64,000 nucleotides of DNA from Fredericiella sp038205395 (GTDB lineage Bacteria > Chloroflexota > Anaerolineae > Caldilineales > Caldilineaceae), in contig JBBRBX010000002.1 of the NCBI GenBank assembly GCA_038205395.1, positions 1 to 64,000 on the forward strand, in the 5' to 3' direction. Position numbers and translations under genes: made by a program. This document shows, piece after piece, positions 9,341 to 17,740 of the stretch. Each line of letters opens with the position of its first letter. Position 1 is the stretch's first letter. The notes beneath the pieces were generated by a model that saw nothing but the letters and a program-made list of their open reading frames with translations, was not told the DNA's origin and ran no database searches.

Positions 9341-12060
9341 ATCGCACATTTGATATTATCGTCACCCATGAACGTACGGATTTTGACGCGCTTGCCTCGC
9401 TGTTGGGGGCGGCGCTGCTCTTTCCTGAAGCCTATCCAGTACTGCCGCGCCAGTTGAATCGCAATGTGCGTGACTTTCTGACGCTGTATCGCAGCCACTT
9501 TCGCTTTGTCAATGCCGACGACCTGCCGCGCGGGCGCATCGCCCGCACCATTGTCGTCGACGCACGTGCAGCCAATGCGCCACGCGGCACACAGCCGGAT
9601 ACGGAATATATCATTATCGACCACCACAGCCCCCCGTCCGGCTCTACAGCAGACGAGTCCGCAGAAGACAACACAGCGCACACGCTGCCCCCCCACACCC
9701 GCGAGCTGTGGTGCGGCAGTACGGGAGCCAATACGACGCTGCTGGTTGAGAAATTGGTGGAGGAAGGCATTGCTGTGCCGGCGCCGGCGGCCACGCTGCT
9801 GGCGCTCGGCATCTATGAAGACACCGGCAACCTGACCTATGCTTCGACCACTCAACGCGATGCGGCGGCGTTGGCATGGCTGCTGGCGCCCGAACGCGGT
9901 GTCAACTTAGGCGAAGCAAACGAGTTTTTGCACCACCCTATCACCGATGAACAGCGCGACCTGCTGCAGACACTTACACGGCAGAGCGAATTTCTGGAAC
10001 TCGGTGGCCACCATGTGGTAATCGCCACCGCTGACGCGCCAGGGTTCAACGATGAGTTGAGTACGCTGGTTGCCCGTCTGCGTGATTTTTACGAGCCGGA
10101 CGCGATCTTTATGGTCGTTGATCTGGGAGATGTGATGCAGATAGTTGCGCGCAGCACGACTGACGCCATCGACGTAGGCAAGGTGACGCAGGCTTTGGGT
10201 GGCGGCGGCCACAGCCGCGCCGCCGCCGCCCATCTGCGCGACATCACGCTGCCCGACTTGCGCCAACGCATTATCGATCTAGTGCGCACTACCAGCCGCG
10301 CTGCCGGCAGCGTACGCCAGATTATGAGCGTGGGCCGGCCCCAAATGCTGCGGCCCGACACCTCTATCCAGGAGGCAGCGCGTCTGATGCGGCGTTGGGG
10401 CCACGAAGGCTTCCCTATCGTACAGACAGAGAATGGGCAAGACCGGCTGCTGGGCGTACTGACAAGGCGCGAGGCCGACCGTGCAATTGACCACCGGATG
10501 GGCGATCTGCCGGTGCAGCGCGTGATGCGTGCGGGAGAGGTCACTGTCTCTCCCGATGATTCGATCGCCATATTGCGCCGGCGCATGATAGACAACCACT
10601 GGGGTCAGATTCCGGTGATCGAAAATGGCGTGATTGTCGGCATCGTCACGCGCACCGACCTCATCAAGCTGTGGGACGAGAACAATCTGCCCGACCAGCG
10701 TGCAATTGAAGTGGCGGCGCGGCTGCGGCAGGCGCTCAACCCAGTAGAGCATTTTCTTTTGCAGCGCCTCGGCGCCGAAGTGGAACGTATGCACTATGCC
10801 GTCTATGTCGTGGGCGGCTTTGTGCGCGACCTGATGCTCGACCGCGCGGGCGCACGCCGGCTCTCGTTGGATGTCGACATCGTCATTGAAGGCGATGCAA
10901 TTGAATTTGCCCGGCGCATGCAGGCGCTCTACGGCGGGCGCGTGGTCGAACACAAACGCTTTGGCACAGCCAAGTGGCAGCTAAACCGCACTGAAGCACC
11001 CGTCAACACCGAGCTGCTGCTGCGCGACATGGCTCAGCCGGAAGGTGCAGCGCAACTGCCTGCACATCTGGACTTTGTCACGGCGCGCACCGAGTTCTAC
11101 ACCGAGCCGGCGGTGCTGCCCACCGTGCAGCAGGGCAGCATCAAGCTCGACCTGCACCGCCGCGACTTTACGATCAATACGCTGGCGCTCTGTCTGAATC
11201 CCGACCGCTGGGGCAACTTATTGGACTTTTGGGGCGGTCTCAACGACCTCAACGCAGGATTGGTGCGCGTGCTGCACAGCCTGAGCTTTGTGGACGACGC
11301 CACCCGCATTTTGCGCGGCGTGCGCTATGAGCAGCGTTTTAATTTTCAGATTGAAGCGCGCACACTGGAACTGCTGCAGGATGCGCTCGAACTGCTTGAC
11401 CGCGTTACCCCCACACGTATTCGCCATGAGTTGGAGCGCATTTTAGAGGAAGATGAGCCGGAAAAGGCCATGCTGCGGCTGGACGAACTGGGCGTTCTAC
11501 AGCAACTGGACCCAGACCTGCACATGGGCCAGGCCATGGCTGACCAGTTTTTGCGGCTGCGCCAACTGCGCCGGCAAGCATGGACAAACAGCGTGCAGCA
11601 AGAGACGCCGCTGGTCTTGTTGTACTGGGGGCTCATTACCTTTCCCATCCCGGCAGAAGCACTGCCGCGGGTGCAGGAGCGGCTGGGCTTAAAACAGGCG
11701 ACGCTGCGCTTTATGCAAAGTCTCGCCAAGCTGCGAGCGCGACTCCCTCTCCTGGCAGACGCTGGAACACCGCCTAGCCGCATTGTGGCGGCGCTAGATG
11801 ACATCCTACCGGTGGCGCTGGCGCTGCTGCCGGTCGTGAGCGATGATACACAGGCGCTGGCCGCCGTCGAACAGTATGAGCAGGAGTGGCGGCATGTGCA
11901 GCCGGAACTGGATGGCCACGATCTGCAGCGGCTGGGCCTGCGCCGCGGCACGATCTATCGCACCATCCTCAACGACCTGCGCGCAGGCCGGCTGGATGAC
12001 ACAATTCACAGCCGTGAAGATGAGGAGTCCCTTGTGAAACGTGCGGCAACGATAAAGTAG
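9337..12060 (+). CDS. DHH - 2xCBS - tRNA nucleotidyltransferase/poly(A) polymerase fusion
   Basis: This 907-residue multidomain protein has a DHH phosphoesterase domain at about residues 1-325, with DFDALAS, DHHSPP, GIYEDTGNLTY and the DHHA1 motif GGGGHSRA. Two CBS domains follow at about 328-447, then a class II nucleotidyltransferase head at about 485-620 with GGFVRDLML and the catalytic DVDIVIEGDA, and a helical RNA-binding tail. This layout is known in several phyla, including Chloroflexota, for A-adding or CCA-adding enzymes that repair tRNA 3' ends. Which nucleotides are added cannot be decided by eye; the tRNA in this window encodes its own CCA, so a repair or A-adding role is possible. 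The CBS pair suggests adenine-nucleotide regulation (inference). It begins at a GTG overlapping the deaminase stop. Confidence 0.88.
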   Translation: MNRTFDIIVTHERTDFDALASLLGAALLFPEAYPVLPRQLNRNVRDFLTLYRSHFRFVNADDLPRGRIARTIVVDARAANAPRGTQPDTEYIIIDHHSPPSGSTADESAEDNTAHTLPPHTRELWCGSTGANTTLLVEKLVEEGIAVPAPAATLLALGIYEDTGNLTYASTTQRDAAALAWLLAPERGVNLGEANEFLHHPITDEQRDLLQTLTRQSEFLELGGHHVVIATADAPGFNDELSTLVARLRDFYEPDAIFMVVDLGDVMQIVARSTTDAIDVGKVTQALGGGGHSRAAAAHLRDITLPDLRQRIIDLVRTTSRAAGSVRQIMSVGRPQMLRPDTSIQEAARLMRRWGHEGFPIVQTENGQDRLLGVLTRREADRAIDHRMGDLPVQRVMRAGEVTVSPDDSIAILRRRMIDNHWGQIPVIENGVIVGIVTRTDLIKLWDENNLPDQRAIEVAARLRQALNPVEHFLLQRLGAEVERMHYAVYVVGGFVRDLMLDRAGARRLSLDVDIVIEGDAIEFARRMQALYGGRVVEHKRFGTAKWQLNRTEAPVNTELLLRDMAQPEGAAQLPAHLDFVTARTEFYTEPAVLPTVQQGSIKLDLHRRDFTINTLALCLNPDRWGNLLDFWGGLNDLNAGLVRVLHSLSFVDDATRILRGVRYEQRFNFQIEARTLELLQDALELLDRVTPTRIRHELERILEEDEPEKAMLRLDELGVLQQLDPDLHMGQAMADQFLRLRQLRRQAWTNSVQQETPLVLLYWGLITFPIPAEALPRVQERLGLKQATLRFMQSLAKLRARLPLLADAGTPPSRIVAALDDILPVALALLPVVSDDTQALAAVEQYEQEWRHVQPELDGHDLQRLGLRRGTIYRTILNDLRAGRLDDTIHSREDEESLVKRAATIK

Positions 12061-12078
12061 AACAATTAACCAAACTGT

Positions 12079-12110
12079 TTGCTATTATACGCCAATGGCG
12101 TATAATAGCA
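12079..12110 (+). promoter_or_regulatory. Perfect palindrome overlapping the toxin-antitoxin promoter
   Basis: Positions 12080-12110 form a perfect inverted repeat with 14-bp arms around a 3-nt centre (AAT). Its right arm contains TATAAT (12101-12106), and TTGCTA (12079-12084) lies 16 bp upstream as a -35 box. A promoter buried in a palindrome just before a toxin-antitoxin pair is the usual design for repression by the antitoxin. The same element could also serve as a stem-loop after the upstream gene. Confidence 0.6.
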
Positions 12111-12148
12111 TTAAAGTTCTATCCAAAAATAAATAAGAGCAGTTGCAA

Positions 12149-12466
12149 ATGGTTTTTATTGAAACGTCTACTTTTACTCGGCAGGTTGAAGAGTTACTGT
12201 CGGACGAGGAGTATAGACAGCTTCAAGTGGCGTTGGCAGTCCGTCCAGACGCCGGTGCAGTTATTATCGGCAGTGGTGGGCTACGAAAATTGTGTTGGGC
12301 AGTAGGCAGACGCGGTAAGTGCGGTGGAGCGCGCCTGATCTATTATTGGGCTGCAAACCAAGAACAGATTATCTTGCTTTTTATTTACCCCAAGAACATG
12401 CAAGATGATCTTACGCCTTCACAGTTGAAAGCGTTAAAAAAGATTGTAGAGGGGGAATTTTTATGA
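12149..12466 (+). CDS. RelE/HigB-like toxin of a type II toxin-antitoxin pair
   Basis: This 105-residue basic protein has the RelE/ParE-superfamily pattern: an N-terminal FIETSTFTRQVEELLSDEEY, a central GSGGLRKLCWAVGRRGKCGG and a C-terminal LIYYWAANQEQIILLFIYPK. These proteins are usually ribosome-dependent mRNA interferases. The start at the ATG at 12149 is preferred over a TTG two codons earlier; the ribosome-binding site is weak. It overlaps the antitoxin gene by the 4-bp ATGA. The base composition of the pair is visibly richer in A+T than the flanking genes, which fits recent acquisition (inference). Confidence 0.85.
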   Translation: MVFIETSTFTRQVEELLSDEEYRQLQVALAVRPDAGAVIIGSGGLRKLCWAVGRRGKCGGARLIYYWAANQEQIILLFIYPKNMQDDLTPSQLKALKKIVEGEFL

Positions 12467-12783
12467 ATGATGATTTGTTCGCAGAGTTACTTGAAAGCGT
12501 AAGCGAGGGTGCAGCCATTTTGCGCGGAGAGCAAGAGCCTGCACAAAAATTTGAAGTTCGCACACCGGACATCAAACATATTCGTCGTCAAATCGATCTA
12601 ACCCAAGCGGAATTTGCGGATTTGCTGGGCGTCAGCATCAAAACGTTGCAAAATTGGGAGCAGGGCCGCCGCACTCCGCACGGCGCAGCACGAGTCCTGC
12701 TGCAGGTCGCTGCGAAAAACCCAAATGTAGTCAAAGAAGTAGTAGAGTCCTACGATTGCGCCGACGCCGATACAACGGCATGA
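12463..12783 (+). CDS. NadS/HigA-like helix-turn-helix antitoxin
   Basis: This 106-residue XRE-type DNA-binding protein closely matches the NadS family pattern. The N-terminus is LFAELLESVSEGAAILRGE, followed by a helix-turn-helix with LTQAEFADLLGVSIKTLQNW and EQGRRTPHGAARVLL. Proteins of this family are the antitoxin partners of RelE/HigB toxins, in the toxin-first order seen here. GGGGGA lies 6 nt before the ATG, and the start overlaps the toxin stop. It probably binds the palindrome at 12080-12110 and represses the pair (inference from family behaviour and position). Confidence 0.88.
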   Translation: MNDDLFAELLESVSEGAAILRGEQEPAQKFEVRTPDIKHIRRQIDLTQAEFADLLGVSIKTLQNWEQGRRTPHGAARVLLQVAAKNPNVVKEVVESYDCADADTTA

Positions 12784-12805
12784 ATCGGCTGCTTCTCGCT
12801 TCCGC

Positions 12806-15319
12806 TCAACGCCCTTCCGCCGTCACCTCAATTTCCACCAACGCCCCGAACTGTTCGCCATCATTTGTCAAGATCGGCTGCATAGTCGCCGGATTATAGA
12901 GCACTGCGCCTAGTGTGTAGCACCCCGGCTGCGCGTCGGGCGGCACGAAAAGGCCGGCCCGCACAGCATCTTCCAGCGCCACATCATTCTGCGCTGCAGC
13001 AGCGCCGGCTTCGTCGAGCAGACGCAACGAAAGCTTGAGCGGCGGTTGGCCGCCATCCGTGCGACGCACAGTCAAGTCCAGTGGCAGAACTTGCCCCGCC
13101 GCCAATTGTGGCAGGCTGCGCAGTTCCTGCACATTCAGCACCGGCCACGGGTTCTGCACGGTCAAAGCAATAAGCGGTTGCGTGGGCCGGCCATAGACCG
13201 CAAGTGTCGTGTCGCCGGAAGTGAAGTCGCGCGCATAATAGCTGTCTGCTGCAATTGGGCCGCGCACATCCTGGTTATAGCGTGTGACCAGAAAGATGAC
13301 ACCTGTCAGCTGCTCCAGCAGCTGTGGATAGCCGGAGCCACCAGCCTTAGGCAAAAGGATACGATCAGAACGCAGATCATGCAGCCCCAGCCAGACCGCC
13401 GTATCGCGGTCACCAAAAACTACAGTGGCGCCTGGCGTCCACCAGTTGTTGAGCGTCTCGGCCACCGGCTGAGTTTCGATCAGGATCACCGGGTAATCCT
13501 GTGGCTGGCTCGGCCCATCGCTGCGGCGATAGAGTGTGACTGTGTCTCCATTGGGCAGGGGAAAGCTGCGCACGCGAGCGTACAACTGGTCGAACAGCGC
13601 ATAGCCGTGCGCAATACCGGCAAGCACCGTCTGGCCCGGCGCTTTGACTTCGCTGTTGTCGCCATCCTTAACCAGCAGCCAGCGGTTGGCCAGCGCATCG
13701 GGCCAGCCACGCCCGCCGCTTTCCGTCAAGGCATTGACGGTCACGTTCTGTTGGCCCAGCGTGGTCAAGTAACGAAATACGCCGCGATGGATCTCCCAGG
13801 TGTCAACCAGAACGCCCAGCGAATCCGCCTCATCCGGCGGGCTGCCGATGGTCGCCAGCACATCGGGTGCTATCCAATAGCCGGGGTCGGTGGAAGCAGT
13901 GGCCGGCCATTGAAGATAATCACCCGCCACCCACAACTGGGGTGAGCGCGCTTGCAACGGGGCAAGCGCGTCAAAGGTGTAGATGGACCACTGCAGCCCC
14001 AGCACCAACACCCACACGGCGCCAAAGGTCAGCGCCACTGGGCGAGCAAAACCGCGCAGAGAGGCGGCCAGCAGGATTGCAACCACCGGCAGCAGGGGAA
14101 CAAGATTGCGCGGATTGGCTTGTGCAATCAACGTCAGCAGCAGCCACGCTGAAAGCAGCATCAGCCAGTAGACAACTATTTCCGCCGGTGTGCGCCGCCA
14201 ATGACGCCGCAGCCACAGCAGCCAGCCGGCCAGCGCTGCTGGGATCACCAACAGTGTAGCCAGCGGCCCCATGTGGTGGCTCAACCAGAAGGCGAAATAG
14301 CGTGTATAGTTGCTCAGGCGCAGCAGGTTGAGTGACTCCTGCGTGCCGCGATCCGAGCCGAATGCCACGTCAGACAGGCGGCGCAAAAAATCGATGCGCG
14401 GCAGATACCAGAAGCTGGCGATGGCGATGCAGAGTGCCAGGGCAGCCCAGAAATTGCCTGGACGCGCCGTGCGACGGGCGCTGAGGGCGTAAACAGCCGG
14501 CGCAAACACAAGCCCCCACAACAGCGGCAGCCAGTCGCCCAGCGGCATCTCCTGCTGCAAGACAAAGTCACGATTGGGCCAATACCACAGCAGCGCCAGC
14601 AACGCACTGATCACAAGCGCCAGAAGAGCGCGCTGCCAGTCAAGGTGCAGCCGGCGCAAAGCCACCACCTGCGCCGGCCAAAAATCAGTGTGCCAGAGCA
14701 GATAGAGCAGCGGCGCCAGCAGATAAATAGGCGTCGTCCACTTGATCAGCAGCAGCACGCCGAGGGCAGCGCCAAAGATCAGCGACCAGCCGCGCCGGGC
14801 GAAACCATGACTGTTGAGCAGCGCCCACAGCGCCACCAGCAGGGCAGCCGTGAGTAAGTTCTCCATATAGTAGAACCGGCTCATGGCTGCCAGCATGGGC
14901 AAAAGGCTGAGCAGCAGCACCGCAAACAGAGCCAGGCCATCGCTTAGAACGCGCCGCGCCAGAACAAAGGTCAGCAGCAGGATAACGGCCAGCAGCAGAA
15001 TATTGGGCAACTGCGCCACATCCATGCTGCGCCCACCCGCCCAGTAGAAAGGCTGGGTGAGGAGATAGAGCGCCGGCGGGCGATACTCGTCCAGAGTGAT
15101 GGCTTGGAACAATCCCTGGGGAAGCCCTTGCGCCAGCGCACGGGCAACGAACAGAGACTGTTCCAGATGGCCCGCAGCGTCGCGGCCGACCAGCACCACA
15201 TTGCGGTTCACCCAATACAGGCTGCCCGCAGCGGCTCCAGCTATAATCAGCGCCAGAGCGGCAGCAATCCACCAGCGCCGCCCTGCGCCTGTTTTTGAAG
15301 CGAGCAGATGTTGCGTCAA
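12806..15319 (-). CDS. GT39/ArnT-like membrane glycosyltransferase
   Basis: This 837-residue integral membrane protein has an N-terminal anchor, then GRDAAGHLEQSL at about residues 45-56 as the loop-1 acidic site of GT-C enzymes, and about ten further hydrophobic segments up to roughly residue 440. The C-terminal 390 residues are soluble, presumably on the outer side. GT39/ArnT enzymes transfer a sugar from a polyprenyl-phosphate donor to proteins or lipids outside the membrane. The donor could be made by the GtrB-like GT2 in the 27-28 kb region (inference). It follows a second GT39-like gene after a 36-bp gap and converges on the antitoxin gene with 22 bp between stops. The acceptor is unknown; surface proteins encoded just upstream are attractive candidates. 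Confidence 0.8.
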   Translation of the reverse strand: MTQHLLASKTGAGRRWWIAAALALIIAGAAAGSLYWVNRNVVLVGRDAAGHLEQSLFVARALAQGLPQGLFQAITLDEYRPPALYLLTQPFYWAGGRSMDVAQLPNILLLAVILLLTFVLARRVLSDGLALFAVLLLSLLPMLAAMSRFYYMENLLTAALLVALWALLNSHGFARRGWSLIFGAALGVLLLIKWTTPIYLLAPLLYLLWHTDFWPAQVVALRRLHLDWQRALLALVISALLALLWYWPNRDFVLQQEMPLGDWLPLLWGLVFAPAVYALSARRTARPGNFWAALALCIAIASFWYLPRIDFLRRLSDVAFGSDRGTQESLNLLRLSNYTRYFAFWLSHHMGPLATLLVIPAALAGWLLWLRRHWRRTPAEIVVYWLMLLSAWLLLTLIAQANPRNLVPLLPVVAILLAASLRGFARPVALTFGAVWVLVLGLQWSIYTFDALAPLQARSPQLWVAGDYLQWPATASTDPGYWIAPDVLATIGSPPDEADSLGVLVDTWEIHRGVFRYLTTLGQQNVTVNALTESGGRGWPDALANRWLLVKDGDNSEVKAPGQTVLAGIAHGYALFDQLYARVRSFPLPNGDTVTLYRRSDGPSQPQDYPVILIETQPVAETLNNWWTPGATVVFGDRDTAVWLGLHDLRSDRILLPKAGGSGYPQLLEQLTGVIFLVTRYNQDVRGPIAADSYYARDFTSGDTTLAVYGRPTQPLIALTVQNPWPVLNVQELRSLPQLAAGQVLPLDLTVRRTDGGQPPLKLSLRLLDEAGAAAAQNDVALEDAVRAGLFVPPDAQPGCYTLGAVLYNPATMQPILTNDGEQFGALVEIEVTAEGR

Positions 15320-15355
15320 TTCAAATCCTGCCGTAGTTCAATCATGTTTTAAGCA

Positions 15356-17740
15356 TTACTCCACTGTCACGGCGCCGGCCACATAAGCATCGCCGGCTGG
15401 AATGCCGTCACGCATCAGCGGCACGCGCGTGCCGCTGAGAGGGTCGTAAAGGCCCACCAATAGTTGATATTGGCCTGCGGGCAGATCGGGCGGCAGCGAC
15501 AGGCTGTAGGCGTCACTGACAGGTGCGCCGGCCAGCCAGCGGTCGGTGGGATAAAAGCCCTGCAGCGGCTCCTGATCGCGCTGGGCTACCAACCCGTCTG
15601 GGCCGGTCAGGTGCACAAACATCGTATAGCGGCCACAATCAGCCGCCGTACGCTGCCAGGTGAGCTGCAGCGTAGAATCCGCTCCAGCGGTCCAACTCGT
15701 CGCAGATGGGTCAACAGCCAGCAGGTCAATGCACCCACCAAACTGAGCAAGCGGCGGACTGCCCGCTGCAAGCGGCTGCCCACCATCGCTCACTACTACA
15801 TAGCCCACACCGGCAGGCCCGTCGCCCAACAGATCCAGCGTCTCCGGGTCGTAAAAGCTGATTTCAACCCGATACGGGCCAGGTGCAGCGTCACTTGGGA
15901 TATCGAGCACATGGCCATCCGGCCAGACTGCACCGGCCTCCCAATCTCGTGTGGGGCGTCCCCAGGGCCAGCCCTCACTGCGGGCAATCTCGCTTACGCC
16001 GTCAGGTGCAACAAGCCGCACAAGAACGTTCCAGTTGCGATCCAGCGGCTGCACAGCCTGCTCATAAAATATCAACAGCAGTTGTTCGCCTGCCGCCAAC
16101 GGATGCAGCGGCAGATCAACTGCGCCGAGGCGGATGGCGCCGCCCCACGTTTCCAACGGTCTAGCCCACAGCAAGGCCGGCTCCTCTTCCGGAATGGGTA
16201 CATAGCCGTGCGTCTGCGCAAATGCCACCAGCGCCTGTTCTTCCACGGCATCGCTGTCGTGCACCCCAGTGAAGACGGCACGCGGAGGCTGTCCGGCAAG
16301 ATGAGCATCCAACTCTTGTGGGGCAACCAGGCCATAGCGCTTGCGATCTTCCGGCGTCAGCAAGGGGGCCACGCGAAAACCCAGCGGTCCCGCAACAAGC
16401 TCAGGATAGACGGCGGCATGGCCTTCAAGTGCAAAAATAGGGGCGAGCGTCAACACCTGTTCGCCCGCAACCAACTGCGCCAGCCGCTCACCGCGCGCAT
16501 GCACCTTGAGCGGGTTCCATTCAGCAGGGTTGAGCGCCACCTCGGCCCCTTCCCAATAGCGCGGGGCCGCCAATACAAACGCCAGACAGGCCGCCACACT
16601 GGCCGCCGCCATCAGTGGGTAGAACCGCTTTTCGTAGCGCAGGGCGGCAAGAAAGGTGAACGCACACCAAGGCAGCAGCGGGTAAAGATACTGTTCCTGC
16701 AGCGGTGTGGGTGCAAAAGCTCCCGCCAGCAAAAACGGCAGCAGCAGCAGTGAAAACAGCAGCTCAGGGGCGCGCGCTGGATGAAGTTGGGAGCGTACGC
16801 GCCAGAGCGCCCCCACAGCCGGCAGCACCAGCAGCAAATTTCCCGGCTGCAGCACAATGAACTGCAGGGCTGCCAGCGCTTTACCGGCCAATGTCATTGC
16901 CGGAGGCGGTGCGGCCAATTGTCCATAATAAAGTGTATTGAGCTGCGCATACGTGAAATTGCCGAACAAAAAGCGATCCGGCGCCAGGACAAAAAAGTAG
17001 AGGGTGGGCGCCGCGCCGATCAGCCCGCCCAGCCCCAGCCACAGCAGCGCCAGCCGGAAACGGCGCCGGCGCCAAGAATTCACCAACAGGAGTGATAAAG
17101 CAAAGGGCAGAGCCACCAGTGCAAATGAGGAGCGCACACCAGCCGCCAGCCCCAGCAAAAGGCCGGCGATGACCAGCCAGCGCGGCGAAGGCGATATAAA
17201 TGGGGCAGGCAGACGCGACTTTGCCAGCCACCACCCTTGCAGACACGCAGCCGCAGCGGTCAGCAGCACGGGCAAATCGTGGTTCCAGGCGCGCCCGCTG
17301 GCATGGATAAAACTGGGTGCAGCGATCAACAAAGCGACAGCCACAAAACCGCTCAGCAACCGCTGCCCGGGTGAGAAGTTGGGCAGCCAGGCAAACGCCA
17401 CCAGCAGCAGCAGCGCCAGCAGCAGCCCGCTGCACACAACGGAAAAGCTGCGCGCAGCCAAAAGCAGATAGGGGGTGAACTGGAAGAGAAAGGCATAAAT
17501 AAGGCTTAGAGTGGGGACATGAAAATAGGCAAAATCCCGATACGGCAGCAAGCCTTCGCGCGCAATCAGCGCAGCGCTCGCCACGAACTGATGCTCATCG
17601 TGGTTCAGGCCGCGCCGCATGTTGAGGCCCCACAGCAGCAGCACAACGCCGGCGAATAACAGCAGCGCCGCGCCGCCAAGCAGCCAAGCAGTGCGGCGGC
17701 GCGGCGCGACGACCGGCGGCGCCGGTTGACCGCTACTCAT
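15356..17740 (-). CDS. GT39-like membrane glycosyltransferase
   Basis: This 794-residue protein has the same overall plan as its downstream neighbour. A short cytoplasmic N-terminus is followed by a first membrane helix at about residues 18-40, GLNHDEHQF at about 44-52 (the acidic loop expected in GT-C enzymes), around ten membrane helices to about residue 395, and a long soluble C-terminal part with beta-rich segments. The two proteins are too divergent to be a recent duplication. The ATG overlaps the stop codon of the CotH/lamin-tail gene by ATGA, so the glycosyltransferase is translationally coupled to a secreted protein. That makes the secreted protein or its relatives possible substrates (inference). 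Confidence 0.8.
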   Translation of the reverse strand: MSSGQPAPPVVAPRRRTAWLLGGAALLLFAGVVLLLWGLNMRRGLNHDEHQFVASAALIAREGLLPYRDFAYFHVPTLSLIYAFLFQFTPYLLLAARSFSVVCSGLLLALLLLVAFAWLPNFSPGQRLLSGFVAVALLIAAPSFIHASGRAWNHDLPVLLTAAAACLQGWWLAKSRLPAPFISPSPRWLVIAGLLLGLAAGVRSSFALVALPFALSLLLVNSWRRRRFRLALLWLGLGGLIGAAPTLYFFVLAPDRFLFGNFTYAQLNTLYYGQLAAPPPAMTLAGKALAALQFIVLQPGNLLLVLPAVGALWRVRSQLHPARAPELLFSLLLLPFLLAGAFAPTPLQEQYLYPLLPWCAFTFLAALRYEKRFYPLMAAASVAACLAFVLAAPRYWEGAEVALNPAEWNPLKVHARGERLAQLVAGEQVLTLAPIFALEGHAAVYPELVAGPLGFRVAPLLTPEDRKRYGLVAPQELDAHLAGQPPRAVFTGVHDSDAVEEQALVAFAQTHGYVPIPEEEPALLWARPLETWGGAIRLGAVDLPLHPLAAGEQLLLIFYEQAVQPLDRNWNVLVRLVAPDGVSEIARSEGWPWGRPTRDWEAGAVWPDGHVLDIPSDAAPGPYRVEISFYDPETLDLLGDGPAGVGYVVVSDGGQPLAAGSPPLAQFGGCIDLLAVDPSATSWTAGADSTLQLTWQRTAADCGRYTMFVHLTGPDGLVAQRDQEPLQGFYPTDRWLAGAPVSDAYSLSLPPDLPAGQYQLLVGLYDPLSGTRVPLMRDGIPAGDAYVAGAVTVE

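Noticed and set aside
8716..9855. 379-codon minus-strand open frame
   Set aside because: Antisense across the end of the deaminase and the start of the DHH-CBS protein, both well supported; the translation is low-complexity with no motif.
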